From Candidatus Aminicenantota bacterium (GTDB lineage Bacteria > Acidobacteriota > Aminicenantia > UBA2199): a stretch of 6,044 nucleotides of DNA. A program made the position numbers and the translations under genes. The stretch spans positions 1 through 6,044 of the forward strand of contig JAHELQ010000346.1 of assembly GCA_024644125.1 (NCBI GenBank). The letters are read 5' to 3'. Positions 1 to 6,044 of this stretch are shown piece by piece (positions within the stretch are counted from its first letter, which is position 1; each line of letters opens with the position of its first letter). The notes beneath the pieces are model-generated. The model was not told the origin of the DNA. It saw only the letters and a list, made by a program, of their open reading frames with translations, and ran no database searches.

Positions 1-395
1 TCCTTTGCCACGCCTTTCACCATGTAACCCCATTTTCGCATGGTTTTGATGGCAGTCTCGACCGCTTCGGCGCCGGTGTTCATCGGCAATATCATTTCCT
101 TGCCGGTCAAATCAGACATTTTTTTGGCGAAAACGGGCCATTTGTCGTTGAAAAATGCCCGGGAGGTCAGAGTCAATACATCGGCCTGATCTTTCAACGC
201 CTTAATGATGCGGGGGTGCCGGTGGCCCTGGTTGACCGCTGAATAAGCGGAAAGGCAATCCATAAATTTTTTGCCTTCAGGATTCCAAACCCAAACGCCT
301 TCGGCTTTCGAGATCACCACTTCGAGCGGGTGGTAATTATGGGCTCCGTATTTATGCTCCATTTCCATGAGCTGGTCGGAAGTATAGTTTGTCAT
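1..395 (-). CDS. rocD: Ornithine aminotransferase, N-terminal 131 residues (partial, runs off window)
   Basis: This is a PLP-dependent class III aminotransferase that moves the delta-amino group of ornithine to 2-oxoglutarate, giving glutamate-5-semialdehyde and glutamate. It acts in the cytoplasm in arginine/ornithine and proline metabolism. Only the N-terminal 131 residues are present, read from the ATG at 395-393. The identification rests on strings typical of ornithine aminotransferases: YGAHNYHP at residues 16-23, AEGVWVW at 31-37, LSAYSAVNQGH at 48-58, LTLTSRAF at 74-81, and MNTGAEAVETA at 105-115, which holds the TGAEA loop that binds the PLP phosphate. The catalytic lysine lies beyond the window and cannot be checked. 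The start is supported by a purine-rich GAGGTG ribosome site (about 400-405) and by the match to the family N-terminus. It has its own promoter region and appears to be a separate transcription unit from the genes upstream. The alternative, an acetylornithine or GABA aminotransferase, is unlikely because the AYSAVNQGH and SRAF strings are characteristic of RocD. Confidence 0.94.
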   Translation of the reverse strand, partial: MTNYTSDQLMEMEHKYGAHNYHPLEVVISKAEGVWVWNPEGKKFMDCLSAYSAVNQGHRHPRIIKALKDQADVLTLTSRAFFNDKWPVFAKKMSDLTGKEMILPMNTGAEAVETAIKTMRKWGYMVKGVAK

Positions 396-416
396 TATTC
401 ACCTCTTCACAAAAAT

Positions 417-446
417 ATTATGTTTAAATTTTATTTTCATCAGCAA
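417..446 (-). promoter_or_regulatory. Weak second promoter candidate for rocD (P2)
   Basis: In the AT-rich leader, the minus strand carries TTGCTG (441-446, weak -35) and CATAAT (417-422, five of six -10 bases) separated by 18 nt. A start here would give a leader of only about 15-20 nt, which would still include the GAGGTG ribosome site. The AT-richness makes a chance match quite possible, and it may instead simply keep the ribosome site unstructured. Confidence 0.25.
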
Positions 447-456
447 GTCGAGCGTA

Positions 457-478
457 AATCCGGCTTTATGCCGCGATT
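457..478 (-). other. Hairpin at the 5' end of the predicted rocD leader
   Basis: The arms 457-464 and 470-478 pair over 8 bp (AATC and CGGC with GCCG and GATT), with one unpaired base at 474 and a five-base loop. It falls just downstream of the predicted transcription start (about 480), so the transcript would begin with a stem-loop. No T-tract follows on either strand, so it does not look like an intrinsic terminator. It could stabilise the mRNA or be a coincidence. Confidence 0.4.
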
Positions 479-486
479 CATAGCAT

Positions 487-514
487 ATTTTATCAGTTTA
501 AAATCCTACGTCAA
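487..514 (-). promoter_or_regulatory. Candidate sigma-70 promoter for rocD (P1)
   Basis: On the minus strand a -35 box TTGACG (509-514, five of six consensus bases) is followed after 16 nt by a -10 box TAAAAT (487-492, five of six). The -10 is preceded by TGA, which makes an extended -10. Transcription would start near 480 and give a leader of about 85 nt before the rocD ATG. The -35 lies only 23 nt beyond the stop codon of the membrane protein gene. This is pattern recognition only; the host's sigma-factor preferences are unknown. Confidence 0.6.
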
Positions 515-537
515 CCCATCAAAGCACAATACCGTCA

Positions 538-1377
538 TTAAAAGTGAAGCAAATGCACTTCCGCGTTCATGAGCAATGTTTTTAAATAATACCGAAACCA
601 GATGAAACCTTGAAAAACCAGGAACAACAGAGATACATGCAATACTTCGCCTAGTTGGTTCATAAAAACGGACAACAATAAATGGGAGAATATCGTCGCA
701 ACTAGAAAAATAGTGAATAAGGCCAGGACATTAAATTTGTTGGAAAATAGCGCAGACAAACCTTTTTTGTAAGAGTAGAAAAAATGACGCTCGTCCCGGA
801 GACGTATAACCCGCGAGAAATCGTACGCCGCGACGGCAAGGGCGACCAATAGGGCGGTGACAATGATCCAACTATAGATAAACGGCCAGACAAGAATTTC
901 ATTATTGGTGGATTTTACGATTCTGCTTAAAACGAAGCCGAGAATGCCGGATACAACCGCAACAACGATCCAGTTGATCAAATTCACCAGGAACATACTG
1001 AACATCTTGAAGAAATTTTCGCCGGAAAGATGCAACAAGTTGCGAAACGAGCTTCCCTCCTCACTGACAAATGTCCCATAGATGCCTCCGGACACAAAGA
1101 TCGAAACCAGAATAAAAAGAATTCCCAGCGCCACGAACAGGGATATCAGCATAGGAGCGCCGACGCCGAGGCTCCGGCTGGTTTCGCTAATGATGGTCCA
1201 GGCCCCATAAGGCGCGCTTTCATGAGAAACGAACGAGCCGCCCACCGTCTTTCCCAACAACCGGTAAAACATGAAATAAAGTACGACGCTAAACCAGAAA
1301 TTAAAGAACATCGGGTACATTGAAATTTTTATGTTATGAAGTTTCAAACTATTTCCTAACGCTGCGAATACATTCAT
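538..1377 (-). CDS. Six-helix integral membrane protein of unknown function
   Basis: I do not recognise this 279-residue protein. It is strongly hydrophobic, with about six predicted membrane segments near residues 19-40, 75-98, 123-150, 163-184, 215-238 and 246-266, and no signal peptide. A conspicuous GGIYGTF motif (97-103) closes the second segment, and a charged loop rich in Arg/Lys (about 186-206, DFSRVIRLRDER) follows the fourth and probably faces the cytoplasm. This layout recalls small helical-bundle membrane families annotated only as DUFs, but I cannot assign one. The ATG at 1377-1375 has an AGGAG ribosome site at 1384-1388 with 6 nt spacing. That site overlaps the TAG stop of the upstream peptidase gene, so the two are very likely translated as a coupled pair. 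No catalytic motif is visible. A role as a partner, anchor or transporter for the peptidase is inferred only from position. Confidence 0.85.
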   Translation of the reverse strand: MNVFAALGNSLKLHNIKISMYPMFFNFWFSVVLYFMFYRLLGKTVGGSFVSHESAPYGAWTIISETSRSLGVGAPMLISLFVALGILFILVSIFVSGGIYGTFVSEEGSSFRNLLHLSGENFFKMFSMFLVNLINWIVVAVVSGILGFVLSRIVKSTNNEILVWPFIYSWIIVTALLVALAVAAYDFSRVIRLRDERHFFYSYKKGLSALFSNKFNVLALFTIFLVATIFSHLLLSVFMNQLGEVLHVSLLFLVFQGFIWFRYYLKTLLMNAEVHLLHF

Positions 1378-1386
1378 CCTTCACTC

Positions 1387-3378
1387 CTATAATACTAAAA
1401 AGCTTAACAAGTTCTGGAAAAAAAAGCCGAGGCGGACCGCCCAACCGGACACAGCTCCGCCGCTACGGTCATAGATCCGGGAATTATTGACAAGATCCCG
1501 GTCCAACGTAACCTTGAGCTGGGGATCGAGGACCGCGTAATCAACCGGCGAATCATGCTCGAAAGAGATTTTTCTCCATTTTTCCCGCTCCTGCCAATAG
1601 TATTTAATTTCTTCGCCATTTTTCAATTTAATCAGTAAGTCCACCGGAAAGTATCCCTCCTTGCGCACGAACACCACTTCGTTCCGGAATTTTTCGGGAT
1701 CGGTCCCGATCCTATAAGAACGCACAGTATGAACAGCATTGTCCAGACGGGATTCCCCAGTGATGAACTGGTCGAACACCCAGGTATAATCCGCCCCCAT
1801 ATAGTGATTGAAGGTCCGGATGAAATCATCGGTGCCGGGATGTTTGAATTTGAACTGCCGGGCATAATATTTAAAAAAGCCATACATCTTGTCTTTTCCC
1901 ACTAGATTCTTCAAACTGTCCAACACAACTGCGGCTTTGTCGTACACATGAAGGGAATAATAATCGTTGCTCAGAAATTTCCAGGAATACTGGTTCACTT
2001 TATCCACAGGTTCTAAAATCGATATATTTTGCCGTTTGATTTCAATATCGTCAATCTTCAAAAAAGACGAATCAAAAAAAGAGCCGTCATTTTCAAAGTA
2101 ATCAGCCAGCATTTCCAATTCAAAAAACGAATTCACCCCTTCATCCAGCCAGGCTTCCCGGAATTCGTCGCTACCAATGATGCCGTACCAGTATTCATGA
2201 CCGAATTCATGCATGGTGACCAATTCCATGAACCGGATCCCTTTGGGCACAAAATCCAAATATCCCGCAGTGATGAGTGTCGGATATTCCATTCCAGATG
2301 ACGACATCCCTTGCATCGGCGGATCAACCACAGTGATGTTTTTGTATGGATAAGGGAAGATATGTTCGGCAAAGAACTCCAACGAGAACCGGATGGCGTT
2401 GAGATACCTGTCCCTGGCCCCTTCATGATAGGGAGCCAGGAGTAGAATGATGGTGGTTTCCTCTGGATTGCCTTTCAATTTTATTTTTTCCACCACCCTC
2501 GTAAAATGGGGATAGGCCACCCAGGCGAAGTCATGGATATTTTTTTCCTCGAAAAAATATGTGTAAACGCCGCCGGAATCTTTCTTTTTATTCGATAAAT
2601 TTCCGGTCGCCCCGATGACAAACTCTTCCGGCACCGACAACGATACTTTGTATTCTCCATAATCGGCGAAAAACTCTGAAGTGCGGTGGAACTGATGACA
2701 ATTCCATTGGCCGTCCTCCTGGAACACGCCTATTTTAGGAAACCATTGTCCGAAGAAAAAATAATCGCCCTCCTGTCCGGTCCGGGCAAAAATCTCCGGT
2801 AACTTCAATTCAAACTCGATTTTAAGTGACACAGATTGCCCGGGTTCAACCGGCTGGTCGAGAGCCACCTCGATAACGGTTTTGTCGTTTTTGTTGTTGT
2901 CATCCGGCGCGATGAACGTGATTTTATCCGTAAGTTCCTCGCCGCCGATCACGCGTAATTCCTTGATCGTGATCCCTCCGAACCGGAGTTTTTGTAATTC
3001 CTTTTTTGATTTCAGATCGTATTTCCCTTCTATCATGTAGGTGGATTTTTCATCCCTGAAGGCATTGTAGTAGAGATGAAATCTCAAGGTCGCTGCAGGA
3101 TGGGCGGTCGAATTAGCCCAGGTAAGGGTTTCTTCCGCCTGGAGTTTCGCCTGGTCCGGATACAACCGGGCGTCGATATAGTACTTGACCAGGAGTTCCG
3201 CCTCTTCGAGAGGCCGCTCTTCCTCGAGCGCCTGCAATTTTTCCTGATCCGGATCTTTTGGGACGGTTTCCTCCTGGGGCGCCGCCACGTCCTCCTGCCC
3301 GTGAGCGTACTGGGCAACCGAACCCAACAAAAAAACCAATATTAAAACTGCAATCCCTTTTTTTATCTCTCCGTTCAT
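1387..3378 (-). CDS. Exported M1-family zinc metallopeptidase (aminopeptidase N-like)
   Basis: This 663-residue protein is a gluzincin of peptidase family M1, a group that mostly removes N-terminal residues from peptides. Residues 1-27 form a signal peptide (KK, a hydrophobic core to about 20, then AHG before Q28), so the enzyme should act beyond the cytoplasmic membrane. An acidic, Glu/Pro-rich linker (28-60) precedes the M1 N-terminal beta domain, which shows QWFPKIGVF at 211-219. SSGMEYP at 360-366 stands at the family's GxMEN substrate-binding position. The active site is HEFGH (390-394) followed after 18 residues by E413 (WLDEG), giving zinc ligands H390, H394, E413 and general base E391. 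Y479 in VYDKAAVVL is the likely catalytic tyrosine. The large C-terminal helical domain of classical PepN is absent. The last ~18 residues (WAVRL to the end) are hydrophobic and may touch the membrane. The ATG overlaps the galE stop as ATGA, with GGGAG at 3387-3391. True substrate specificity cannot be read from sequence. Confidence 0.93.
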   Translation of the reverse strand: MNGEIKKGIAVLILVFLLGSVAQYAHGQEDVAAPQEETVPKDPDQEKLQALEEERPLEEAELLVKYYIDARLYPDQAKLQAEETLTWANSTAHPAATLRFHLYYNAFRDEKSTYMIEGKYDLKSKKELQKLRFGGITIKELRVIGGEELTDKITFIAPDDNNKNDKTVIEVALDQPVEPGQSVSLKIEFELKLPEIFARTGQEGDYFFFGQWFPKIGVFQEDGQWNCHQFHRTSEFFADYGEYKVSLSVPEEFVIGATGNLSNKKKDSGGVYTYFFEEKNIHDFAWVAYPHFTRVVEKIKLKGNPEETTIILLLAPYHEGARDRYLNAIRFSLEFFAEHIFPYPYKNITVVDPPMQGMSSSGMEYPTLITAGYLDFVPKGIRFMELVTMHEFGHEYWYGIIGSDEFREAWLDEGVNSFFELEMLADYFENDGSFFDSSFLKIDDIEIKRQNISILEPVDKVNQYSWKFLSNDYYSLHVYDKAAVVLDSLKNLVGKDKMYGFFKYYARQFKFKHPGTDDFIRTFNHYMGADYTWVFDQFITGESRLDNAVHTVRSYRIGTDPEKFRNEVVFVRKEGYFPVDLLIKLKNGEEIKYYWQEREKWRKISFEHDSPVDYAVLDPQLKVTLDRDLVNNSRIYDRSGGAVSGWAVRLGFFFQNLLSFLVL

Positions 3379-4388
3379 GTGCCTTTCTCCCTTTTCAGCT
3401 TATTCTCCCACTCCCACGCGTTGCGAATGATCAAATCAAGATCATCGAACCGGGGTTGCCACCCCATTTCCCTGCGAATGAGAGACGAATCGGCGGTTAA
3501 CGCCGGCGGATCGCCGGGCCGGCGATCGGTATATAAAACAGGAAAATCGCTACCTGTAACTTTCTTGACGGTATCCACCACCTGGGCCACCGAATAACCG
3601 GTCCCATATCCGCAATTGAAAATCCCGTTCTTCCTCCGTTCTTTCAAATACCGAAGGGCCAATAGATGGGCGGCCGACAGATCGTCGATATGAATATAAT
3701 CGCGAATGGCCGTGCCGTCGGGGGTATCGTAATCGGTACCGAATACGCTCAATTTATCGTACTCACCCATCGCGGTCTTCAAAGCCCGCGTAATCAGATG
3801 GGTGGGTTTTTGGTATTTTTGACCGATGCGCCCGTTGCGGTCAGCGCCGGCAACATTGAAGTACCGAAGCGCCACATAATTGAAACCCTCGCACGCGCAC
3901 GCTACGTCGGCCAATAGCATTTCGGTGAACAGCTTTGATTTCCCATATGGATTGATGGGACGAAGAGCAGCCTCTTCAGAAATGGGGCTTTTTTCCGGAA
4001 TGCCGTAAACAGCGGCGGTGGAGGAAAACACAAAATTCTGAATCTTGTTGGCGATACAGGTCTTTATCAGTTTATAGGAATTGAATGAGTTGTTCCTGTA
4101 ATATTTGAGGGGATCCTGCACTGATTCTTCCACAACGATGGATGCGGCGAAATGCAATACGCTCTTAATGTTATATTTGCAGATCAACTCTGTAACGAGG
4201 TCTGAATCGTGAATATCCCCTTCGAAAAATTCCCCAAACAGGACATATTCCCGGTTACCGGTGGACAAATTGTCCACAACGACCGGGACGAACCCAGCTT
4301 CGCCCAAATCCCGCACCACATGGCTTCCGATATACCCCGCGCCGCCGGTTACCAATACAAACTCTTTCAGGTTTCCAATATCCGACAT
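3375..4388 (-). CDS. galE: UDP-glucose 4-epimerase
   Basis: This NAD-dependent short-chain dehydrogenase/reductase interconverts UDP-glucose and UDP-galactose (possibly also the N-acetyl forms) in the cytoplasm, for galactose metabolism and envelope polysaccharides. In the 337-residue reading, the NAD-binding motif GGAGYIG is at 15-21, VVDNLSTG at 37-44, FSST at 121-124 with T124 at the usual catalytic Ser position, and the YxxxK pair is Y148/K152. ALRYFNVAGA (173-182) and the GalE-diagnostic TPDGTAIRDYIH (222-233) follow, then RRPGDPPAL (289-297). Length matches E. coli GalE (338). I chose ATG 4388-4386 because GGAGAG (4393-4398) precedes it and the protein then begins close to the Rossmann strand. 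An in-frame TTG at 4451 would add 21 residues but sits in the upstream terminator's T-tract and before the promoter. The stop overlaps the next ATG by 4 nt. Leu297 aligns with the E. coli Tyr299 gate residue. Confidence 0.95.
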   Translation of the reverse strand: MSDIGNLKEFVLVTGGAGYIGSHVVRDLGEAGFVPVVVDNLSTGNREYVLFGEFFEGDIHDSDLVTELICKYNIKSVLHFAASIVVEESVQDPLKYYRNNSFNSYKLIKTCIANKIQNFVFSSTAAVYGIPEKSPISEEAALRPINPYGKSKLFTEMLLADVACACEGFNYVALRYFNVAGADRNGRIGQKYQKPTHLITRALKTAMGEYDKLSVFGTDYDTPDGTAIRDYIHIDDLSAAHLLALRYLKERRKNGIFNCGYGTGYSVAQVVDTVKKVTGSDFPVLYTDRRPGDPPALTADSSLIRREMGWQPRFDDLDLIIRNAWEWENKLKREKGT

Positions 4389-4410
4389 TTTACTCTCCAG
4401 GAAAAATTGT

Positions 4411-4416
4411 ATTATA
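4411..4416 (-). promoter_or_regulatory. Candidate -10 box of the galE operon promoter
   Basis: A perfect TATAAT on the minus strand lies 22 nt before the galE ATG, between the sdhB terminator and galE, which is where a new promoter is needed. Transcription would start about 15-17 nt before the ATG, leaving room for the GGAGAG ribosome site. No good -35 is visible: at 17 nt spacing the hexamer is ACCTAT, and the better-looking TTCACC needs a 20-nt spacer. The promoter may therefore be weak, activator-dependent or recognised by a differing sigma factor. Confidence 0.5.
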
Positions 4417-4445
4417 CCCCCGGCAATTTGTAAATAGGTGAATCC

Positions 4446-4488
4446 GGGCAAAGAAAACCGGAGGCGGGTATGATGCCCTGCCTCCGGT
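4446..4488 (-). terminator. Rho-independent terminator of the sdhAB (frdAB) transcript
   Basis: On the minus strand a GC-rich hairpin has outer arms 4480-4488 (ACCGGAGGC) and 4457-4465 (GCCTCCGGT), a perfect 9-bp stem. After one bulged A it gains three more G-C pairs (GGG with CCC) around a seven-base loop. It is followed directly by a T-rich run reading TTTTCTTT, down to about 4450. It starts 11 nt after the sdhB stop codon (4500-4502) and separates this unit from galE. Confidence 0.9.
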
Positions 4489-4499
4489 AATATTATCGC

Positions 4500-5207
4500 T
4501 TATATCGAATTCTCAACCGCTTTGGTTTTTAGTTTAGAGATATATTCTGTAACCTTGATATGCTTGGGGCATGCTTCCATACAATTGAAAATAGTGTGGC
4601 AACGCCATAAACCATTTTTATCGTTGATGATATCGATGCGTTCATCCGCCCCGTCATCCCTGGAATCAAACACAAACCGGTACGCTTTGAGCAGCGCCGC
4701 GGGTCCCAGATAATTCTCGTTGGCCCACAAACTTGGACACGAGGAGGTACAGGCGCCGCAAAGGATACACATGGCCGATTCTCTGATTTCATCGAATTCT
4801 TCAGGGGTTTGAACGAATTCTTTCGCCGGTATTGGACGATCTACCATGAGATATGGTTTGATCCGTTTCATCTTATCGAAGAATTTATCCATATCCACCA
4901 CCAGGTCCTTGATGATATCGAAACCCGGAAGCGGCTCTATCTTGAGGCAACCTTTGAACTTATGCATCGGTGTTTCGCATGCCAACAGATTCTGGCCATT
5001 CACCTTCATGGCGCATGAGCCGCAGATGGCACTCCTGCACGACCGGCGATACGCCAGCGTGCCGTCGTGTTTCCAATGAATCTCATTCAAAACATCGAGG
5101 ATGGTTGATTCCTCGTCCAATTCTATTTCGTACAATTTCCAGTAGGGTTTTGCGTCCCTGGCAGGATCATATCTTAAAATTTTAACTTGTTTGTTCACTT
5201 TTGCCAT
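4500..5207 (-). CDS. sdhB: Succinate dehydrogenase/fumarate reductase iron-sulfur subunit
   Basis: This 235-residue subunit carries electrons between the FAD of SdhA and the membrane quinone site, at the cytoplasmic face of complex II. An N-terminal ferredoxin domain has [2Fe-2S] ligands C57, C62, C65 and C77 in the CRSAICGSC string. The C-terminal domain has C147, C150 and C153 (CILCGAC) plus C213 for the [4Fe-4S] cluster, and C157, C203 and C209 for the [3Fe-4S] cluster, the standard complex II arrangement. LGPAALLKAYRFVFDSRD (167-184) is typical SdhB. All eleven cysteine ligands are present and the length is normal (E. coli 238). The ATG at 5207 has AGGAG at 5216-5220, 8 nt away. It lies 19 nt after sdhA and is followed by a terminator, so it is the last gene of its operon. 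Direction of action (succinate oxidation or fumarate reduction) cannot be decided here, so frdB is an equal name. The second Trp of the usual WWN motif after C157 is Ala162. Confidence 0.95.
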   Translation of the reverse strand: MAKVNKQVKILRYDPARDAKPYWKLYEIELDEESTILDVLNEIHWKHDGTLAYRRSCRSAICGSCAMKVNGQNLLACETPMHKFKGCLKIEPLPGFDIIKDLVVDMDKFFDKMKRIKPYLMVDRPIPAKEFVQTPEEFDEIRESAMCILCGACTSSCPSLWANENYLGPAALLKAYRFVFDSRDDGADERIDIINDKNGLWRCHTIFNCMEACPKHIKVTEYISKLKTKAVENSI

Positions 5208-5226
5208 GGTCTAATCTCCTCTGAAA

Positions 5227-6044
5227 TTAATATTTCCGTTCCTGGGGCGGATACCTGTCCATAAAAATGACAACGTCCTTGGTATGGTCCAATTTTACTC
5301 CGTCCTCTGTTTTCCAGGCCATTGTATGTTTCAACCATTTCCCGTCTTCCCGTTTGGGGAAATCGGTTCTGAAATGGGCTCCACGCGATTCCTGCCTGGC
5401 TAACGCTCCTTCGACCATCACTTCGGAAAAATCAAGAAGGTTGCCCACTTCGAACGCCTCGAACAGATCCAGGTTGTAAGCCATTCCTTTATCATCGATG
5501 GTCACTTCCTTGAAGCGTTTCTGCAAGTCTTTGACAATGCCATTGACCTTAAGCAGATCGGCTTCGGTTCTGTAAATTCCGCAGTATTTGGTCATACTTT
5601 CCTGGAGTTCATCCCGTATTTCGGCATGTTTTTCCTTGCCGTTGCCCTCCATCAACGCGGAGATTTTGGCCCTGGCGTTTTCTGTCGGGTTTTCCGGTAA
5701 TGATTCGAAGCCGGTGGATTTGACGAATTCCGTCATCACTTCGCCGGCGATACGGCCAAATGTTGCTGCATCCTGCAACGAATTGGTGCCGAGACGGTTC
5801 GCTCCATGAAGGGAGAGGCAGGATGCTTCGCCTGCGGAATACAGGCCTTTTACAACCGTACCTCTGGCGTCGCAGATAACCTCCGTCCGAATGTTGGCGG
5901 GGATCCCGCCCATCGAGTAATGAGCCGTGGGCTGAATGGGGATCGGTTCTTTGGTGCCGTCCACCTTCAGGTAATTGTAAGCCAGTTCCCAAACCTGGGG
6001 CAAACGATCCATAATTTTTTCTGCGCCCAGATGACGGAGATCCA
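5227..6044 (-). CDS. sdhA: Succinate dehydrogenase/fumarate reductase flavoprotein subunit, C-terminal 271 residues (partial)
   Basis: This is the catalytic FAD subunit of complex II, interconverting succinate and fumarate. The frame stays open to the window edge, beginning in-frame with DLRHLGAEKI, a string typical of the middle of SdhA, so the Met at 6012 is internal and not the start. Numbering visible residues from 1, QPTAHYSMGGIP (37-48) carries the substrate-binding His41, and SLHGANRLGTNSL (77-89) carries the dicarboxylate-binding Arg83 and FAD contacts. RQESRGAHFRTDFPKRED (216-233) is the conserved C-terminal domain signature, and the protein ends in YPPQERKY, a common SdhA ending. 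The catalytic proton-shuttle Arg, the FAD-linking His and the N-terminal Rossmann motif lie outside the window. It is 19 nt upstream of the iron-sulfur subunit. NSLQDAATFGR replaces the more common NSLLD-type string, a small variation. L-aspartate oxidase is excluded by the adjacent sdhB and the C-terminal signature. Confidence 0.95.
   Translation of the reverse strand, partial: DLRHLGAEKIMDRLPQVWELAYNYLKVDGTKEPIPIQPTAHYSMGGIPANIRTEVICDARGTVVKGLYSAGEASCLSLHGANRLGTNSLQDAATFGRIAGEVMTEFVKSTGFESLPENPTENARAKISALMEGNGKEKHAEIRDELQESMTKYCGIYRTEADLLKVNGIVKDLQKRFKEVTIDDKGMAYNLDLFEAFEVGNLLDFSEVMVEGALARQESRGAHFRTDFPKREDGKWLKHTMAWKTEDGVKLDHTKDVVIFMDRYPPQERKY

Noticed and set aside
457..478. Reading the 457-478 hairpin as a terminator of the galE operon
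   Set aside because: Neither strand has a T-run after the stem, and the stem contains a bulge and only four G-C pairs in a row. Its place just after the predicted rocD start fits a leader structure better.
330..572. Plus-strand open frame of 80 codons across the rocD start and the intergenic gap
   Set aside because: It overlaps the well-supported rocD N-terminus and promoter region on the other strand, has no recognisable protein features, and no ribosome site was noted.
1030..1323. Plus-strand open frame of 97 codons inside the membrane protein gene
   Set aside because: It is fully contained in antisense orientation within a convincing coding region, and its composition (many Arg, Lys, Ala, His) is typical of a shadow frame.
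3076..3500. Plus-strand open frames opposite the peptidase N-terminus and galE C-terminus
   Set aside because: They are antisense to well-supported genes, have low-complexity Arg/Pro-rich products and match no family I recognise.
4389..4451. In-frame TTG start extending galE by 21 residues
   Set aside because: It begins inside the T-tract of the sdhB terminator and upstream of the TATAAT box. The added residues do not resemble a GalE N-terminus, and the ATG at 4388 has a good ribosome site.
5227..6012. A complete 261-residue gene starting at the Met at 6012
   Set aside because: The frame continues upstream to the window edge with typical SdhA sequence (DLRHLGAEKI), so this Met is internal and the gene is partial.

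Overview
All recognisable genes in this window lie on the minus strand, so transcription runs from high to low coordinates. Base composition looks moderate (not counted). The genes suggest a respiring, Gram-negative-like bacterium. They include a type-SdhB succinate dehydrogenase/fumarate reductase, a secreted zinc peptidase with a signal peptide, GalE and an ornithine aminotransferase. Nothing here fixes the phylum. A lineage of the FCB type, or a similarly deep-branching uncultured group, is only a guess from the general look of the proteins.

Layout in the direction of transcription: (1) 6044-4500 holds the C-terminal part of the succinate dehydrogenase/fumarate reductase flavoprotein (sdhA/frdA, cut by the window edge) and the complete iron-sulfur subunit (sdhB/frdB), 19 nt apart. 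They are closed by a strong Rho-independent terminator at about 4446-4488. (2) 4416-538 looks like a three-gene operon with its own promoter just after that terminator. It holds galE (UDP-glucose 4-epimerase), an exported M1-family zinc metallopeptidase overlapping galE by an ATGA junction, and an unrecognised six-helix membrane protein starting 9 nt after the peptidase. (3) 396-537 is a 142-nt intergenic stretch with a good sigma-70-type promoter, a 5'-leader hairpin and an AT-rich leader. (4) 395-1 is the N-terminal part of ornithine aminotransferase (rocD), running off the window.

The SdhA/SdhB pair passes electrons from succinate through FAD and three Fe-S clusters to quinone (or the reverse). 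Its membrane anchor is not downstream and must be encoded upstream or elsewhere. GalE supplies UDP-galactose-type sugars for envelope glycans. The peptidase is predicted to act outside the cytoplasmic membrane, and its tight coupling to a multi-span membrane protein suggests a functional pair whose role I cannot name. RocD connects ornithine/arginine with glutamate semialdehyde and proline metabolism.

Most of the window is ordinary core metabolism. I see no mobile element, CRISPR array, tRNA, rRNA or phage gene. The least explained part is the galE / M1 peptidase / six-helix membrane protein unit.
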